33,460 bases of DNA from NCBI GenBank assembly GCA_029210985.1, contig JARGFR010000015.1:1-33460 (forward strand), read 5' to 3'. Below, piece by piece: positions 1-8,901 of this stretch. Both the position numbers and the translations under genes were made by a program. How positions within the stretch are numbered: the first letter of the stretch is position 1; each line of letters opens with the position of its first letter. The notes beneath the pieces were generated by a model that was given only the letters and a program-made list of their open reading frames with translations, ran no database searches and had not been told where the DNA came from. Origin of the DNA: Spirochaetaceae bacterium (GTDB taxonomy: Bacteria > Spirochaetota > Spirochaetia > DSM-2461).

Positions 1-615
1 GTTGGGGTTATCCCCAAGAGCCTCGGACTTGACAATTTCTTCATTGAGATTCTTTATCTCCGAGAGCATGCCGTTGACTTCACCGACCGAAACCACAACG
101 TCGTCGTCGATCATCGAACGAACCTGTTTCAGGCGGTCGTAGCGCCTGTTGATTCCATCTATCAGGGCTTCTCCTCGGCGGAGAACGGCCTGGCGCTCCG
201 GCATTCCGTCAGGATGAACCGACAACTCCTGCCACCCTTCCCAGAATTTGTCCATCATCACCCGAACCGACGTATCATAGGGTTCCATGTGAATCTGCTC
301 TACCTGGAGCAGATAAGAATTACGGGTTCGCCAGTATCCGGCCACATCACCCTGAGCCAGAATCCGGTTTTCCAGGAGCTCATCCCGTATTCTCTCAATA
401 CTCGCAACTTGAACGCCCTGCCCGATCTGTCCGGGAACTTCCTCTCTATTGAGTTGTGGGCGATAAAGGGGGTCGACGGACCGCATGTTGATCCGCTGAC
501 GGCTGTAGCCCTCAACCGAAGCGTTGGAGAGGTTGTGCCCGATGGTGGTGAGCCCCTGCTGATGGGCGTTGAGACTGCGTTTTCCTATTTCAATGCCGCT
601 GAATGTGCTGGCCAT
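1..615 (-). CDS. flgK: Flagellar hook-associated protein 1 (HAP1), N-terminal part, cut by window edge
   Basis: FlgK forms the first hook-filament junction ring, between the hook (FlgE) and FlgL/filament; in spirochaetes this structure lies in the periplasm. The 205 visible codons begin MASTFSGIEIGKRSLNAHQQ and continue with GLTTIGHNLSNASVEGYSRQ, the N-terminal rod/hook/HAP signature (short helix, then the NxSNxxTxGYSR-type motif) that is diagnostic of FlgK. The rest looks helical, as expected for the D0/D1 region. The ATG at 615 is preceded by AGGAG about 6 bases upstream, which fixes the start. It lies 13 bases after the flgN stop, so the two are almost certainly cotranscribed. The reading frame is open to base 1; two-thirds or more of the protein is outside the window. 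Confidence 0.93.
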   Translation of the reverse strand, partial: MASTFSGIEIGKRSLNAHQQGLTTIGHNLSNASVEGYSRQRINMRSVDPLYRPQLNREEVPGQIGQGVQVASIERIRDELLENRILAQGDVAGYWRTRNSYLLQVEQIHMEPYDTSVRVMMDKFWEGWQELSVHPDGMPERQAVLRRGEALIDGINRRYDRLKQVRSMIDDDVVVSVGEVNGMLSEIKNLNEEIVKSEALGDNPN

Positions 616-628
616 AGGGGACTCCTAC

Positions 629-1111
629 CTAAAGATGCCGGGAAACCACGAGGGGATCCCGAGCGGTGGAGGCGGATCGCCCCCGATTGTCATACATCCG
701 GCCCCGTGTGGACGGAACCAGCTCTTCCATGAGTTCTTTCCCCAGTTTGGCCCGGGAGGAGGCATATCCGGCCAATCCCCGGGTTTTGCTGCGAACAGTC
801 ACCAACCTGGCCTTCAATTCGCTCCGGACTTCAAAATATCGGTGTCGGTGTTTAGGCGGGAGCTCGGCAATCTTTTTATCCAGGCTGCCCTCCCCCACCA
901 GACGATCGAGGAGAATAAGGCGCTTTCTCTCCAGTCCTTCGATTCGAGCGGTGACGTCGTTCAATCGATTCATCGTTTTTTCCAAGGAGGTCCAATCACG
1001 GCTTTGGAGAGCATTGCGCAGTTCGGATGATTCATCAGCGAATTCGTCGAGATGCTCTTTCTGATGCTCCATCACGTTGATGAGTTTGTCCCAGCGATGT
1101 TTGTCACTCAT
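629..1111 (-). CDS. flgN: FlgN-type flagellar export chaperone
   Basis: A 160-residue, mostly helical and highly charged protein directly upstream of flgK. FlgN-family proteins are cytoplasmic chaperones that keep the hook-associated proteins FlgK and FlgL unfolded and deliver them to the flagellar type III export gate. Sequence identity is weak in this family. The call rests on size, helical heptad-like composition (for example HQKEHLDEFADESSELRNAL near residue 17), a basic C-terminal tail, and its position immediately before flgK. The start at 1111 was chosen because AAGGAG lies 5 bases upstream; an in-frame start 30 bases earlier has no such site. It sits between an exported transglutaminase-like gene 130 bases upstream and flgK 13 bases downstream. 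Confidence 0.75.
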   Translation of the reverse strand: MSDKHRWDKLINVMEHQKEHLDEFADESSELRNALQSRDWTSLEKTMNRLNDVTARIEGLERKRLILLDRLVGEGSLDKKIAELPPKHRHRYFEVRSELKARLVTVRSKTRGLAGYASSRAKLGKELMEELVPSTRGRMYDNRGRSASTARDPLVVSRHL

Positions 1112-1240
1112 ATCAGCTCCTTTGCGCGAGGCGCAGTCCACCTCAGTTCTTTGTCGACGTAAAACGGCGGTGGACTTAGGAAAACTAAAGGATTTCCGGA
1201 ACGGAGAGAATAACTGAACGGGTGCGGAAACGACGTCGAT

Positions 1241-2659
1241 TCAGCCGCCGGTCCGACTTTCCAGGGCACGGCGATCCTGCTCAAGGGTTGGATTATCCGG
1301 GAATATCTCGGCGACATCGTCGAGAATACGACGAGCCTGATCATACTGGTTTCGCCTCATGGCCGAAATGAAGTCATTATGGAACGATACAACGGCGTTA
1401 TGACGATAGGTTTCCCGTAGTTCATTCCACCGGACAATTCTCTGTGTCCTTTCGGGGGATTCACCCAGGAACCGCCACCCGTCGAGCCATTTTCCGCCTT
1501 GAGAAAGACGACGAGCCTCAGTCGACCATAGGTATAGGGTGAGTTCCTCCCATCGTCGGTTGTCGATGTTTCCGTTTCTCAAGGCCTCATCGACAGCCTC
1601 GACGGCGCCTTCGAACGGTTCCCTCTTGACCTTATTCTCCAGTTCCCGCACCGCCGCTTCCCTCCGGCGTTCTTCAACGAATACGCGTGGCACCAAAGTC
1701 GTCAGCTCCTCGTCGTTGAGCAGAGTGATAGCCTCATCGATCCGTCCGGCCCGAAGATGGTAGGTGACCGCATTGCCCAGGAGGGCCGCAGCGGTCGATT
1801 CCAAACCATGGGCTTCTCCCAGAGATCTGGCGGCCCGATTCAGGAACACAAGCCCGTCCTCCTGACGGCGCAGCCTGTCCATCTCAGCCGCATAATTGGT
1901 AATGGAAGTCCGAAAATCGGTTTCCGCCGAATCTGTTCCGGCAAGTTCCCATCGGTCTCTGGCCAATCCGACCGTATCCCCCCAGCGACCCGACTTCTGG
2001 AGTGCCGATATACGATTCTGGTAAATCAACGAGATTAATTCCTTCTCACCGATATCCTTTCTCCGGGAATAATTGCCCGGCGGGACATACGTAAAACCAG
2101 TGCGGCCGGTGAACGAATCCACAGCTTCACGCCGGGTGCCGGGATCGAAGCCATAAGGGGTCGTGGTCTCGACATCGATGCCCCCATCGGCCGTCGGAAT
2201 ACGGCAGAAGGCATGGTCGGTGGTGAGCACCCCCAGAACGGGAAGCCCCATGGACCTGGCCAGAATAAGATAGAACACGGCGGAGGAGACACAATTATAG
2301 GTACCGTTCTCCAGGAGCACATCCAAACGTGTTTGTGCTTCGACATAGCGCCTGAGATACCCGTCGTGCATCCACTCCAGGAGTGTCTCACCGTCGGCAG
2401 CCGCATCACCGGTCGCAGATGGTACCAAAGAAAGAATGTTCTCCATCTCCTGAATATATTCATCGATCTTTTCCGGTTCCGTTCCGGAGGCAATAAATGA
2501 AACCCGCATTAAATCCTCGATATCGAGGGGTTCATTCATCATACCGATTTCAACGATTCCGTTTTCGGAAGTCATCCGCACCTCCCCGCTCATGCCGACC
2601 GGTGCGGAGCAGAGCGCCGCCAGAACAACAAATAGTTTCGTCATAGTCTGTGAAGACAT
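1241..2659 (-). CDS. Exported transglutaminase-fold protein with TPR-like C-terminus
   Basis: A 472-residue protein with a probable signal peptide (MTKLFVVLAALCSAPVGMSG, residues 6-25). Residues ~95-195 look like a transglutaminase/cysteine-protease fold: Cys123 in GTYNCVSSAVFYLILARSMG, His149 in TTDHAFCRI, and acidic Asp162/Glu164 in GGIDVETTTPYG give the Cys-His-Asp order. The C-terminal half is helical and TPR-like, ending with a repeat around DQARRILDDVAEIFPDNP. The start is uncertain: ATG 2659 has only a weak upstream purine stretch, ATG 2644 starts directly at the signal peptide, and an ATG farther upstream would overlap trxB on the other strand. It lies first in the order before flgN-flgK, but whether the 129-base gap is read through is unknown. 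Substrate and function are not known; it could be a protease, a cross-linking enzyme or a non-catalytic binding fold. Confidence 0.7.
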   Translation of the reverse strand: MSSQTMTKLFVVLAALCSAPVGMSGEVRMTSENGIVEIGMMNEPLDIEDLMRVSFIASGTEPEKIDEYIQEMENILSLVPSATGDAAADGETLLEWMHDGYLRRYVEAQTRLDVLLENGTYNCVSSAVFYLILARSMGLPVLGVLTTDHAFCRIPTADGGIDVETTTPYGFDPGTRREAVDSFTGRTGFTYVPPGNYSRRKDIGEKELISLIYQNRISALQKSGRWGDTVGLARDRWELAGTDSAETDFRTSITNYAAEMDRLRRQEDGLVFLNRAARSLGEAHGLESTAAALLGNAVTYHLRAGRIDEAITLLNDEELTTLVPRVFVEERRREAAVRELENKVKREPFEGAVEAVDEALRNGNIDNRRWEELTLYLWSTEARRLSQGGKWLDGWRFLGESPERTQRIVRWNELRETYRHNAVVSFHNDFISAMRRNQYDQARRILDDVAEIFPDNPTLEQDRRALESRTGG

Positions 2660-2747
2660 TGTCAATTGATTCACCACAGCATAAGTATTACTCTCTTGGG
2701 GAGCCGGTGAAAGACCCGGCGGACACTTCATCACCGGAGATGACACT

Positions 2748-3698
2748 ATGACTCCAGATTGGGACTTCGTCGTTGTCGGAGGCGGTCCGGCAGGCATGAC
2801 CGCGGCGCAGTATGCGTCAAGATCTAACTTGCGTACCCTGGTTATCGAGGAAATGGCACCGGGGGGGGCCGTCCTGCTTATTAACGAAATGGAAAACTAT
2901 CCCGGATTTCCCGAACCGGTGAACGGCTATGAATTCAGCGAGAAGCTGCGTCAGCAAACTGAGAATTTCGGCGCAGTCTTTAAATCGGCAGCCGCCACCT
3001 CCATCACAAAGAACGGCGACATTCTCACCATAGACACGACCGACGGACCGATCAGCACCTGGACGGCCGTCATATCCACCGGTGCCAAGCACAAGCATAT
3101 CGGCGTCCCGGGTGAAGAAGAATTCTCCGGTCGGGGTGTTTCGTACTGCGCCACATGCGATGGTCCGTTTTTCAAGGGGAAAAAGATACTCGTAATCGGC
3201 GGCGGAGATGCGGCATGTGATGAAGCATCCTATCTGGCCCACCTGACCGACGATTTAGTGATGATTCATCGCAGAGACAGATTCAGAGCCCAGAAAGCCC
3301 TGGCCGATCGGGTACTGGGGAATCCTTCCATCGATGTGCGGTTCAATCACACCCTGGAAAGAATCGAGGGCAGTGGTAAGGTGACGAGGGTGGTGTTCAG
3401 GCGGACCGACACCAACGAGATATACGAAGAGGACATGGATGCCGTATTCATTTTCATCGGATCGGTTCCTCAGACCCAGATCGTGCCGGATCTTCAAATC
3501 GATGAAGGGGGCTATCTGATGACCGATCAGAACATGGAAACCGACGTGAAGGGCCTGTATGCCGTGGGAGACGTGCGTGCCACACCATTTCGACAGGTTG
3601 TGGTGGCTTGCGGAGAGGGAGCGGTGGCCGCTCATGTGGCCGCCGCCCACATCGATGCCGTCAAAGGCGACATTTACGCGGGAATCGCGACGTCTTGA
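2748..3698 (+). CDS. trxB: Thioredoxin reductase (NADPH, low-Mr FAD type)
   Basis: Transfers electrons from NADPH via FAD and a redox disulfide to thioredoxin in the cytoplasm. At 316 residues it has the normal length of the bacterial low-molecular-weight enzyme. Visible elements are the FAD-binding GGGPAG (residues 11-16), the redox-active pair C134-A-T-C137 followed by DGPFF, a second dinucleotide fold (VIGGGDAACDEA, about residues 152-163), the basic HRRDRFRAQ segment that reads the NADPH phosphate, and the C-terminal FAD motif GLYAVGDVR. The start has GGAG 8 bases upstream. Its 5' leader holds a small hairpin (2703-2720, GCCGG/CCGGC). It is divergent from the transglutaminase-like gene, and its stop overlaps the TTG start of the GH3 gene by 4 bases, so the two are translationally coupled. 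Confidence 0.96.
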   Translation: MTPDWDFVVVGGGPAGMTAAQYASRSNLRTLVIEEMAPGGAVLLINEMENYPGFPEPVNGYEFSEKLRQQTENFGAVFKSAAATSITKNGDILTIDTTDGPISTWTAVISTGAKHKHIGVPGEEEFSGRGVSYCATCDGPFFKGKKILVIGGGDAACDEASYLAHLTDDLVMIHRRDRFRAQKALADRVLGNPSIDVRFNHTLERIEGSGKVTRVVFRRTDTNEIYEEDMDAVFIFIGSVPQTQIVPDLQIDEGGYLMTDQNMETDVKGLYAVGDVRATPFRQVVVACGEGAVAAHVAAAHIDAVKGDIYAGIATS

Positions 3699-5362
3699 TC
3701 CGTATTGTTCTGTTCTTTTGCCTCTCGGTGATTATCACAGCTGTCGTTGGAGCCGTACCTCATTTTGATGATGAGGCAGATCCGACTATTCTTGCCCAAC
3801 AGATTGAATCCGCCATGACGGATCAGGAAGTTTTGGGTCAGGTTCTGATGTTCGGCTATCCGACCGAAGGCGTCGATCCGAACATCATTGAATGGATAAG
3901 AGATGAAGGTTTGGGCGGAGTCAAGATATTCGGTTGGAATGCCAATAATCTTGGGATTCTGGCGGAAACTGTCGGACGCTATCAGAACACGGCCCGTACC
4001 GGGCGTTTCGGTGTACCACTCCTCATCGCGACGGATCAGGAAGGCGGTTGGGTCCGACATGTGAAGGGCGAAAGTTCGGTGACCCCGGGAAATATGGCGC
4101 TGGGAGCCGATAACCTGCCCTATGATGCCTGGATGACGGGCCTATTATTGGGACGCGAGCTGGCCGCAGTGGGAGTCAATATGAACTTTGCCCCCACTGT
4201 CGATGTGTTCGTCGATCCCAAAGCCGACGTCATTGGCCCGAGGGCTTTCATGGCGGATCCCCAGATGACGGGAATCATGGGTCTTTCATTTGCCCGGGGC
4301 CACGAAGAGGCCGGCGTAATCAGCACCGCAAAACATTTCCCCGGACATGGGGATACCGAGCAGGACTCTCACGGAACACTTCCAAGAGTGACGGCCAATT
4401 TGGAGACACTGATGGCCAGGGATCTGGTGCCCTACCGCATTATGATCGCCGGAGGTGTCCCGGCAATTATGACCGGACATCTTGCGTTCCCTTCCATCAC
4501 CGGCAATGAGATTCCGGCGACGCTGTCCGAGGCGCTGCTCACGGATCTATTGCGCGATGAGCTGGGTTTCGAAGGTGTTGCCGTCACCGACGATTTGTTT
4601 ATGAGAGGCGCCAGAACCGATGGTGCGCCTCTCCATGAGGTGTGCTATCGATCACTCCGTGCCGGCGCCGACATTCTCCTGGTATCCCAAGGCGAAGATG
4701 ACTTCAGGAGTATCCACAGTCGCCTGATTACCGAAATGACCGACGATGTTGAATTTAATAAAAGAGTTCGGGAAGCCGCCAGGCGGGTGCTGAAAATGAA
4801 AGCCGCCTGGCTTAAGCGTCCGGACGGAGTACCGCTGAATCCGGACCCGGACGCCGTGGTGGTACCCTCGGACGGTGCACCGGAATTCTTCCTGGAACAG
4901 GCCGCCCGGAGCATCACACTGGTGAATGACACCAGGTTTCCCGTCTCGCCTCAGAATGCCGGGGATGTCCTGCTGGCCGGTTCCTACAATGAATTCTTCA
5001 CAGAAGGACTGCTCCGGTATCCGGACGCCCGGACATGGCGTCTGGAGTATGAAGATACCCGGGCCGGATTAGAGCGACGAGGCCGCGAGCTGCTCAGAGC
5101 AGCGCGACGCTATGACACAGTCATCGTACTGCTTCCGGATGAGGAAATCTCTATCCTTCTGGATGAATTGGAGCCTATTGCTGAGAAGGTGGTGGTGATA
5201 TCCGTACTGTCTCCCGCCCACCTGAACTCGGTTCAATGGGCTCAGACGTCCTTGGCGGCATATGGAACCGGACGTGACAGCTTCAGGGCGGTATTCGCCG
5301 CTTTGGCCGGCGATTACACACCTCGCGGGAGACTGCCGATTCCATTGGATACGGTTCAATGA
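3695..5362 (+). CDS. nagZ: Secreted beta-N-acetylhexosaminidase, glycoside hydrolase family 3
   Basis: GH3 enzymes of this type remove N-acetylglucosamine from muropeptides or chitin-type sugars. The NagZ-class signature is present: AKHFPGHGDT (residues 212-221) followed by DSH (224-226), where the Asp-His dyad supplies acid/base catalysis, and AVTDDLFM (296-303) carrying the Asp nucleophile. After the barrel comes a second domain, giving 555 residues, longer than the ~340-residue one-domain NagZ. I place the start at TTG 3695, not at ATG 3608 far inside trxB, because TTG gives a clean signal peptide (MIRIVLFFCLSVIITAVVGA) and a 4-base TTGA overlap with the trxB stop. Export suggests a periplasmic peptidoglycan-recycling or scavenging role. 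It overlaps the following GNAT gene by 4 bases (ATGA). Confidence 0.88.
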   Translation: MIRIVLFFCLSVIITAVVGAVPHFDDEADPTILAQQIESAMTDQEVLGQVLMFGYPTEGVDPNIIEWIRDEGLGGVKIFGWNANNLGILAETVGRYQNTARTGRFGVPLLIATDQEGGWVRHVKGESSVTPGNMALGADNLPYDAWMTGLLLGRELAAVGVNMNFAPTVDVFVDPKADVIGPRAFMADPQMTGIMGLSFARGHEEAGVISTAKHFPGHGDTEQDSHGTLPRVTANLETLMARDLVPYRIMIAGGVPAIMTGHLAFPSITGNEIPATLSEALLTDLLRDELGFEGVAVTDDLFMRGARTDGAPLHEVCYRSLRAGADILLVSQGEDDFRSIHSRLITEMTDDVEFNKRVREAARRVLKMKAAWLKRPDGVPLNPDPDAVVVPSDGAPEFFLEQAARSITLVNDTRFPVSPQNAGDVLLAGSYNEFFTEGLLRYPDARTWRLEYEDTRAGLERRGRELLRAARRYDTVIVLLPDEEISILLDELEPIAEKVVVISVLSPAHLNSVQWAQTSLAAYGTGRDSFRAVFAALAGDYTPRGRLPIPLDTVQ

Positions 5363-6213
5363 GCTGGAGGCCGGCCGGACGAGATACGTGTCGGCGACTC
5401 ATCCGCATCCTCAAGGTGGATGAGTGGATGCACGCGGCTCTGGCCTCCCGTTTGAAGGCCTCGGGCGGCGTCGCCCGATTCGGTCAGATATCCGACGGCC
5501 GCCTTTGGGTTCACGAAGCGGCGGATCGGATCGACGGAGGCTTATTCATCTCAAGATTCGGAATTGTCCTCCCGGCGTATGACGAATCGACCATCGAAGG
5601 CCGCAACTCCGACTTTTTGACGACTCTCTACAGGTCCAGGCGTGATGGACTGTTTTCCATCATCGGGATGGAGAATCGGGTGATGGATGTTGAAGCACAT
5701 CTCGGGGAAAAACCGCCGGATTCCGAATCCTATCGGATGTTCACACGAGACCATTCTTCCGTGAAAGAAAACCCAGTACCTCCAGGAATCACACTGCATA
5801 AGGCCGGCCCCGGGGACATTAATCTTCTTTGGCCTCTGGAACGTTCATATCAAAAGGAAGAGGTCCTTCGGCCGGGAAGTCATCTTGATGAGAAACACGG
5901 CCGCCGATTTTTTATGAACACTCTGAAAAACCAGGAGGTGTACTACGCCGCCCTGAATGGGAAACCGGTAGCCAAAGCCGGTACAAATGCAAGAGGCTGG
6001 AATTACGACCAAATCGGCGGCGTTTTTGTCGAACATGCGCTTCGGGGACACGGATTAGGTCGAGTGATTATGGAACGGCTCCTCGACGCAATCCGAACGG
6101 AGGGACGTCGCCCTTGCCTATTTGTCAAAAAGTCCAATAGAGCGGCTCTGCAGCTCTATAAATCCCTGGAATTCCAGGATCGCGGCGCCTTTCGAATCTC
6201 CTACTGGATCTGA
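5359..6213 (+). CDS. GNAT-family N-acetyltransferase with an extra N-terminal domain
   Basis: A 284-residue protein whose C-terminal ~135 residues form a GNAT acetyltransferase. The acetyl-CoA pyrophosphate loop is visible in IGGVFVEHALRGHGLGRVIM (the Q/RxxGxG/A-type motif A), followed by the LFVKKSNRAALQLYKSLEFQ segment typical of motif B. The first ~145 residues do not match a family I recognise; the fold could be a second, degenerate GNAT lobe, as in tandem GNAT proteins. The acetyl acceptor cannot be inferred. The start overlaps the GH3 stop by four bases (ATGA), so translation is coupled to trxB-nagZ. A link to amino-sugar metabolism is possible from context only. The gap to glgA is 47 bases. 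Confidence 0.82.
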   Translation: MSWRPAGRDTCRRLIRILKVDEWMHAALASRLKASGGVARFGQISDGRLWVHEAADRIDGGLFISRFGIVLPAYDESTIEGRNSDFLTTLYRSRRDGLFSIIGMENRVMDVEAHLGEKPPDSESYRMFTRDHSSVKENPVPPGITLHKAGPGDINLLWPLERSYQKEEVLRPGSHLDEKHGRRFFMNTLKNQEVYYAALNGKPVAKAGTNARGWNYDQIGGVFVEHALRGHGLGRVIMERLLDAIRTEGRRPCLFVKKSNRAALQLYKSLEFQDRGAFRISYWI

Positions 6214-6260
6214 CTCTCCGGGTATATCCAATTCCCGACATTTACGGATATTCTTAAAAA

Positions 6261-7727
6261 ATGAGAATACTCATGCTGACAAGCGAAGCCGTACCGTATG
6301 CCAAGACAGGTGGCTTGGCGGACGCCGTACCTGCGCTCGCGGCGGCGCTTTCGGAAATCGGACACGATGTCCGGCTGGTGATGCCGCGATACTACCGAGT
6401 CGACAAGAATGCTTTGAATGCACACTCCTCGCCTCTGGGAGTACCGATAGGAACGGGTGAAATGTGGAGTGGAGTATTCGAGACACGACTTCCGGATACC
6501 GAGGTTCCCGTCTACATGCTCGATAGAGAAGATCTCTTCGGTAGAGAAGGACTCTACGGACCGGATGGATCGTCGTCCTGGCCTGACAACGCCGGGAGAT
6601 TTGCGTTTCTCTCCGGGGCGTCGTTCCAACTCTGCCGCTATCTGGGATGGATACCCGATATCCTCCATCTTCATGACTGGCAGGCGGCACCGGCGGCATG
6701 GATACTGAGGACCACCGAGAACAACACAGAATTCGCAAAGACTGCGTCGGTTCTCACCGTTCACAATCTCGGTTACCAGGGCGTGTTTCCCGCATCCGAT
6801 CTGAAATATTTTCCCAATTCCCTTCTGGCAGGGGATGCGGGTTCGATACTCCTGAATGGCGATGTCAATTTTCTATCCGCCGGACTCCGCTGCGCCGATG
6901 CCATTACTACAGTATCGCCCACGTATGCCCGGGAAATCCTGGAACCGGAGTACTCGGAAGGACTCGGCAGGATTCTCGCTCCCAGGAAGAACAGAATCAC
7001 CGGGATACTCAATGGGATGGATTACGCCGAATGGAATCCCTTAGACGACTCCGCCTTGTCCCCGGACAATTACGACATAGCCGACATGGCCGGTAAAAAC
7101 CGACTGAAAGAACGTCTCCAAAGAGAAATTGGATTGGAAGTGAATCCGGAAATTCCCCTCTTCGGTGTTGTGACTCGCCTTACGGGTCAGAAAGGCATCG
7201 ATCTGATTACCGATCCTAACGGTCCGGTTCGGGAATTCCTTCGCGACGGCGGAGGACAGCTGGCGGTTCTGGGCACCGGTGAGGCACGTTATGAGGCGGA
7301 AATGTCCGCCATGGCCGATGCATTGCCGGGTCGAGCGGCGGTGAGAGTCGCGTTCAGCAACCCCTTTTCCCGACTTATTGAAGGCGGTTCGGATTTCTTT
7401 CTCATGCCAAGCAGATATGAACCGTGCGGCCTGAATCAGATGTATTCCCTGAGATACGGAACTCTTCCCCTTGTCAGGAGAACGGGTGGTCTGGCCGATA
7501 CCGTCGTGGATTTGGACGAGCATCCCCGGAAGGGCAACGGCTTCGTATTCGACGCCGCACTTCCGAATAATCTGGCCGATGCGATGCGCCGGGCTGCAGA
7601 TTTCTACGGCAGGAAAACGGCCATGGAATCGGCGTGTAAACGTGCCATGAAAGCACGGTTCGACTGGAAAGGATCGGCGAAAGAATATACCGCCGTGTTC
7701 AAGAAGGCGTTGGCTCGGCGCGGTTAG
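6261..7727 (+). CDS. glgA: Glycogen synthase (ADP-glucose), GT5 family
   Basis: Transfers glucose from ADP-glucose to the non-reducing end of alpha-1,4-glucan in the cytoplasm. At 488 residues it matches the usual ~480. It begins MRILMLTSEAVPYAKTGGLA, with the conserved KTGGLAD substrate loop at residues 15-21. Other family blocks are LHLHDWQ (near 133), VHNLGYQG, NGMDYAEWNP, and the C-terminal catalytic stretch MPSRYEPCGLNQMYSLRYGT with GGLADTV. The ATG at 6261 has no obvious Shine-Dalgarno site. TATTCT ends 6 bases upstream, so a leaderless promoter is possible, but no good -35 element accompanies it; read-through from the GNAT gene 47 bases upstream is equally possible. It runs convergently into mrfB with only 7 bases between the stops. 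Its partner glgC lies 3.5 kb downstream. Confidence 0.96.
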   Translation: MRILMLTSEAVPYAKTGGLADAVPALAAALSEIGHDVRLVMPRYYRVDKNALNAHSSPLGVPIGTGEMWSGVFETRLPDTEVPVYMLDREDLFGREGLYGPDGSSSWPDNAGRFAFLSGASFQLCRYLGWIPDILHLHDWQAAPAAWILRTTENNTEFAKTASVLTVHNLGYQGVFPASDLKYFPNSLLAGDAGSILLNGDVNFLSAGLRCADAITTVSPTYAREILEPEYSEGLGRILAPRKNRITGILNGMDYAEWNPLDDSALSPDNYDIADMAGKNRLKERLQREIGLEVNPEIPLFGVVTRLTGQKGIDLITDPNGPVREFLRDGGGQLAVLGTGEARYEAEMSAMADALPGRAAVRVAFSNPFSRLIEGGSDFFLMPSRYEPCGLNQMYSLRYGTLPLVRRTGGLADTVVDLDEHPRKGNGFVFDAALPNNLADAMRRAADFYGRKTAMESACKRAMKARFDWKGSAKEYTAVFKKALARRG

Positions 7728-7734
7728 CCGTTGT

Positions 7735-8901
7735 TCAGCGGCCTTGTTGCTTCTCGAGCCTGCGTTCCAGGCGCCCTCGACGATGATTTATCTCTCTGCG
7801 ATGCCTTGGGGATAAGGGCCATCGGTCGAATACGGAGATATGAGCCAGTGCCGAAGTGAAGTCCTTCAGGCGATGCTCGTCGTCCTTGGCCAGTTCGACT
7901 GCGGACAGGTAATCCATTCCTTCGGAATTCAGTTTCTCCCATATCCGCCGAGAGGCGGCATGGTCCCCTTCTCTCTTTAGATTGACCGCCAGTTCACGGC
8001 CGCAACGGGTGTCTCCCGCCGACCATCCGGCTTCCAGCCATCGCCGCGATCTGGCCGGCTTCCGGAGCGCGTATTGCCTTGCCATACCGAAATAAGATGG
8101 GGGAAGACCTTCGGGATGCCCCCCGTCGGAAACCGAGCCGGGACTCAGCGTCTCAGGAGGTACGCCCCCCCATTGCTCGATTCGAAGAAGCAAAGCGGCC
8201 AGTGAATGGATATCATCGGCATTGTGCCGAAACACCCCGCCGATCCGCCCGTCATCACCGTCGAGCCACTCAAACCAGGCATCGGGAGCTTCGCGTCCCG
8301 GAAGATCGTCCGTGCGGTGAAACCCCAACACTTCTTTTTCCAGTGTGCCCAGAGCAACATTGGGCAGCAGGGAACTCCACATTCTCCGGGAAGGATAAAG
8401 CAAGTCGACCTGGGGAGAATAAACCGGCGGCATACGATTCAGTAAAAAACGGGTTTTAAGGACCTGAGAATCAAACGACCGGCCGTTGTAGGAGATCTGA
8501 ACGGACGAGGAACCCGACAGATCGCGATAGCGTTCCAGCATCGCGGGTTCACCGGGATAGTCGGCCAGAAAGATTTGGGTCACGACAAACTCACCTTCGG
8601 ATTGCCGTCCAATACCGATAAGAAAAGCGATATTACCCGCACCGCCTGAGAGACCGGTTGTTTCCAGATCATAAAAGACCAAATCCTCGGAACGCGTCAG
8701 TCCGGAAAGGACGAAAGGATCCTCGAATTTGTCAGGCAGAATCGCCGGCATCACCACCCGGCGCTCCCAGACATCATCGGCCAGAGGACTCCATCCGGAC
8801 TCCGGAGGGATGATACTCCGGTTGCGGCTTGCAGAGTCTCTGACTTTCGGCGCCAGACCGCTCTCCCGCAGTCGGGCCAGGCGCTGGGATAAATGGCTCA
8901 T
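7735..8901 (-). CDS. mrfB: MrfB/YprB-type RNase H-like 3'-5' exonuclease with TPR-like tail
   Basis: MrfB is the nuclease partner of the MrfA helicase in the excision repair of mitomycin-type DNA lesions described in Bacillus subtilis. This 388-residue copy has the RNase H/DEDD exonuclease pattern: Asp78 and Glu80 in FYDLETTGLSGGAGNIAFLI, Asp144 in SYNGRSFDSQVLKTRF, and the third motif HNADDIHSLAALLLRI near residue 226. The last ~110 residues are helical with TPR-like pairing, as in YprB. I chose the start at 8901 because it makes an ATGA overlap with the mrfA stop; ATG 8916 is an alternative, but GGAGG lies only one base before it. Overlap with mrfA and the matching family pair make the assignment strong. 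It converges on glgA. Confidence 0.88.
   Translation of the reverse strand: MSHLSQRLARLRESGLAPKVRDSASRNRSIIPPESGWSPLADDVWERRVVMPAILPDKFEDPFVLSGLTRSEDLVFYDLETTGLSGGAGNIAFLIGIGRQSEGEFVVTQIFLADYPGEPAMLERYRDLSGSSSVQISYNGRSFDSQVLKTRFLLNRMPPVYSPQVDLLYPSRRMWSSLLPNVALGTLEKEVLGFHRTDDLPGREAPDAWFEWLDGDDGRIGGVFRHNADDIHSLAALLLRIEQWGGVPPETLSPGSVSDGGHPEGLPPSYFGMARQYALRKPARSRRWLEAGWSAGDTRCGRELAVNLKREGDHAASRRIWEKLNSEGMDYLSAVELAKDDEHRLKDFTSALAHISVFDRWPLSPRHRREINHRRGRLERRLEKQQGR

Noticed and set aside
1161-1197. Possible sigma-28 flagellar promoter (TTTAGTTT ... GCCGTTTT on the minus strand) before flgN
   Set aside because: The spacing is 13 bases instead of 11, and the -10 half matches only 5 of 8 positions, so it is too weak to list as a promoter.
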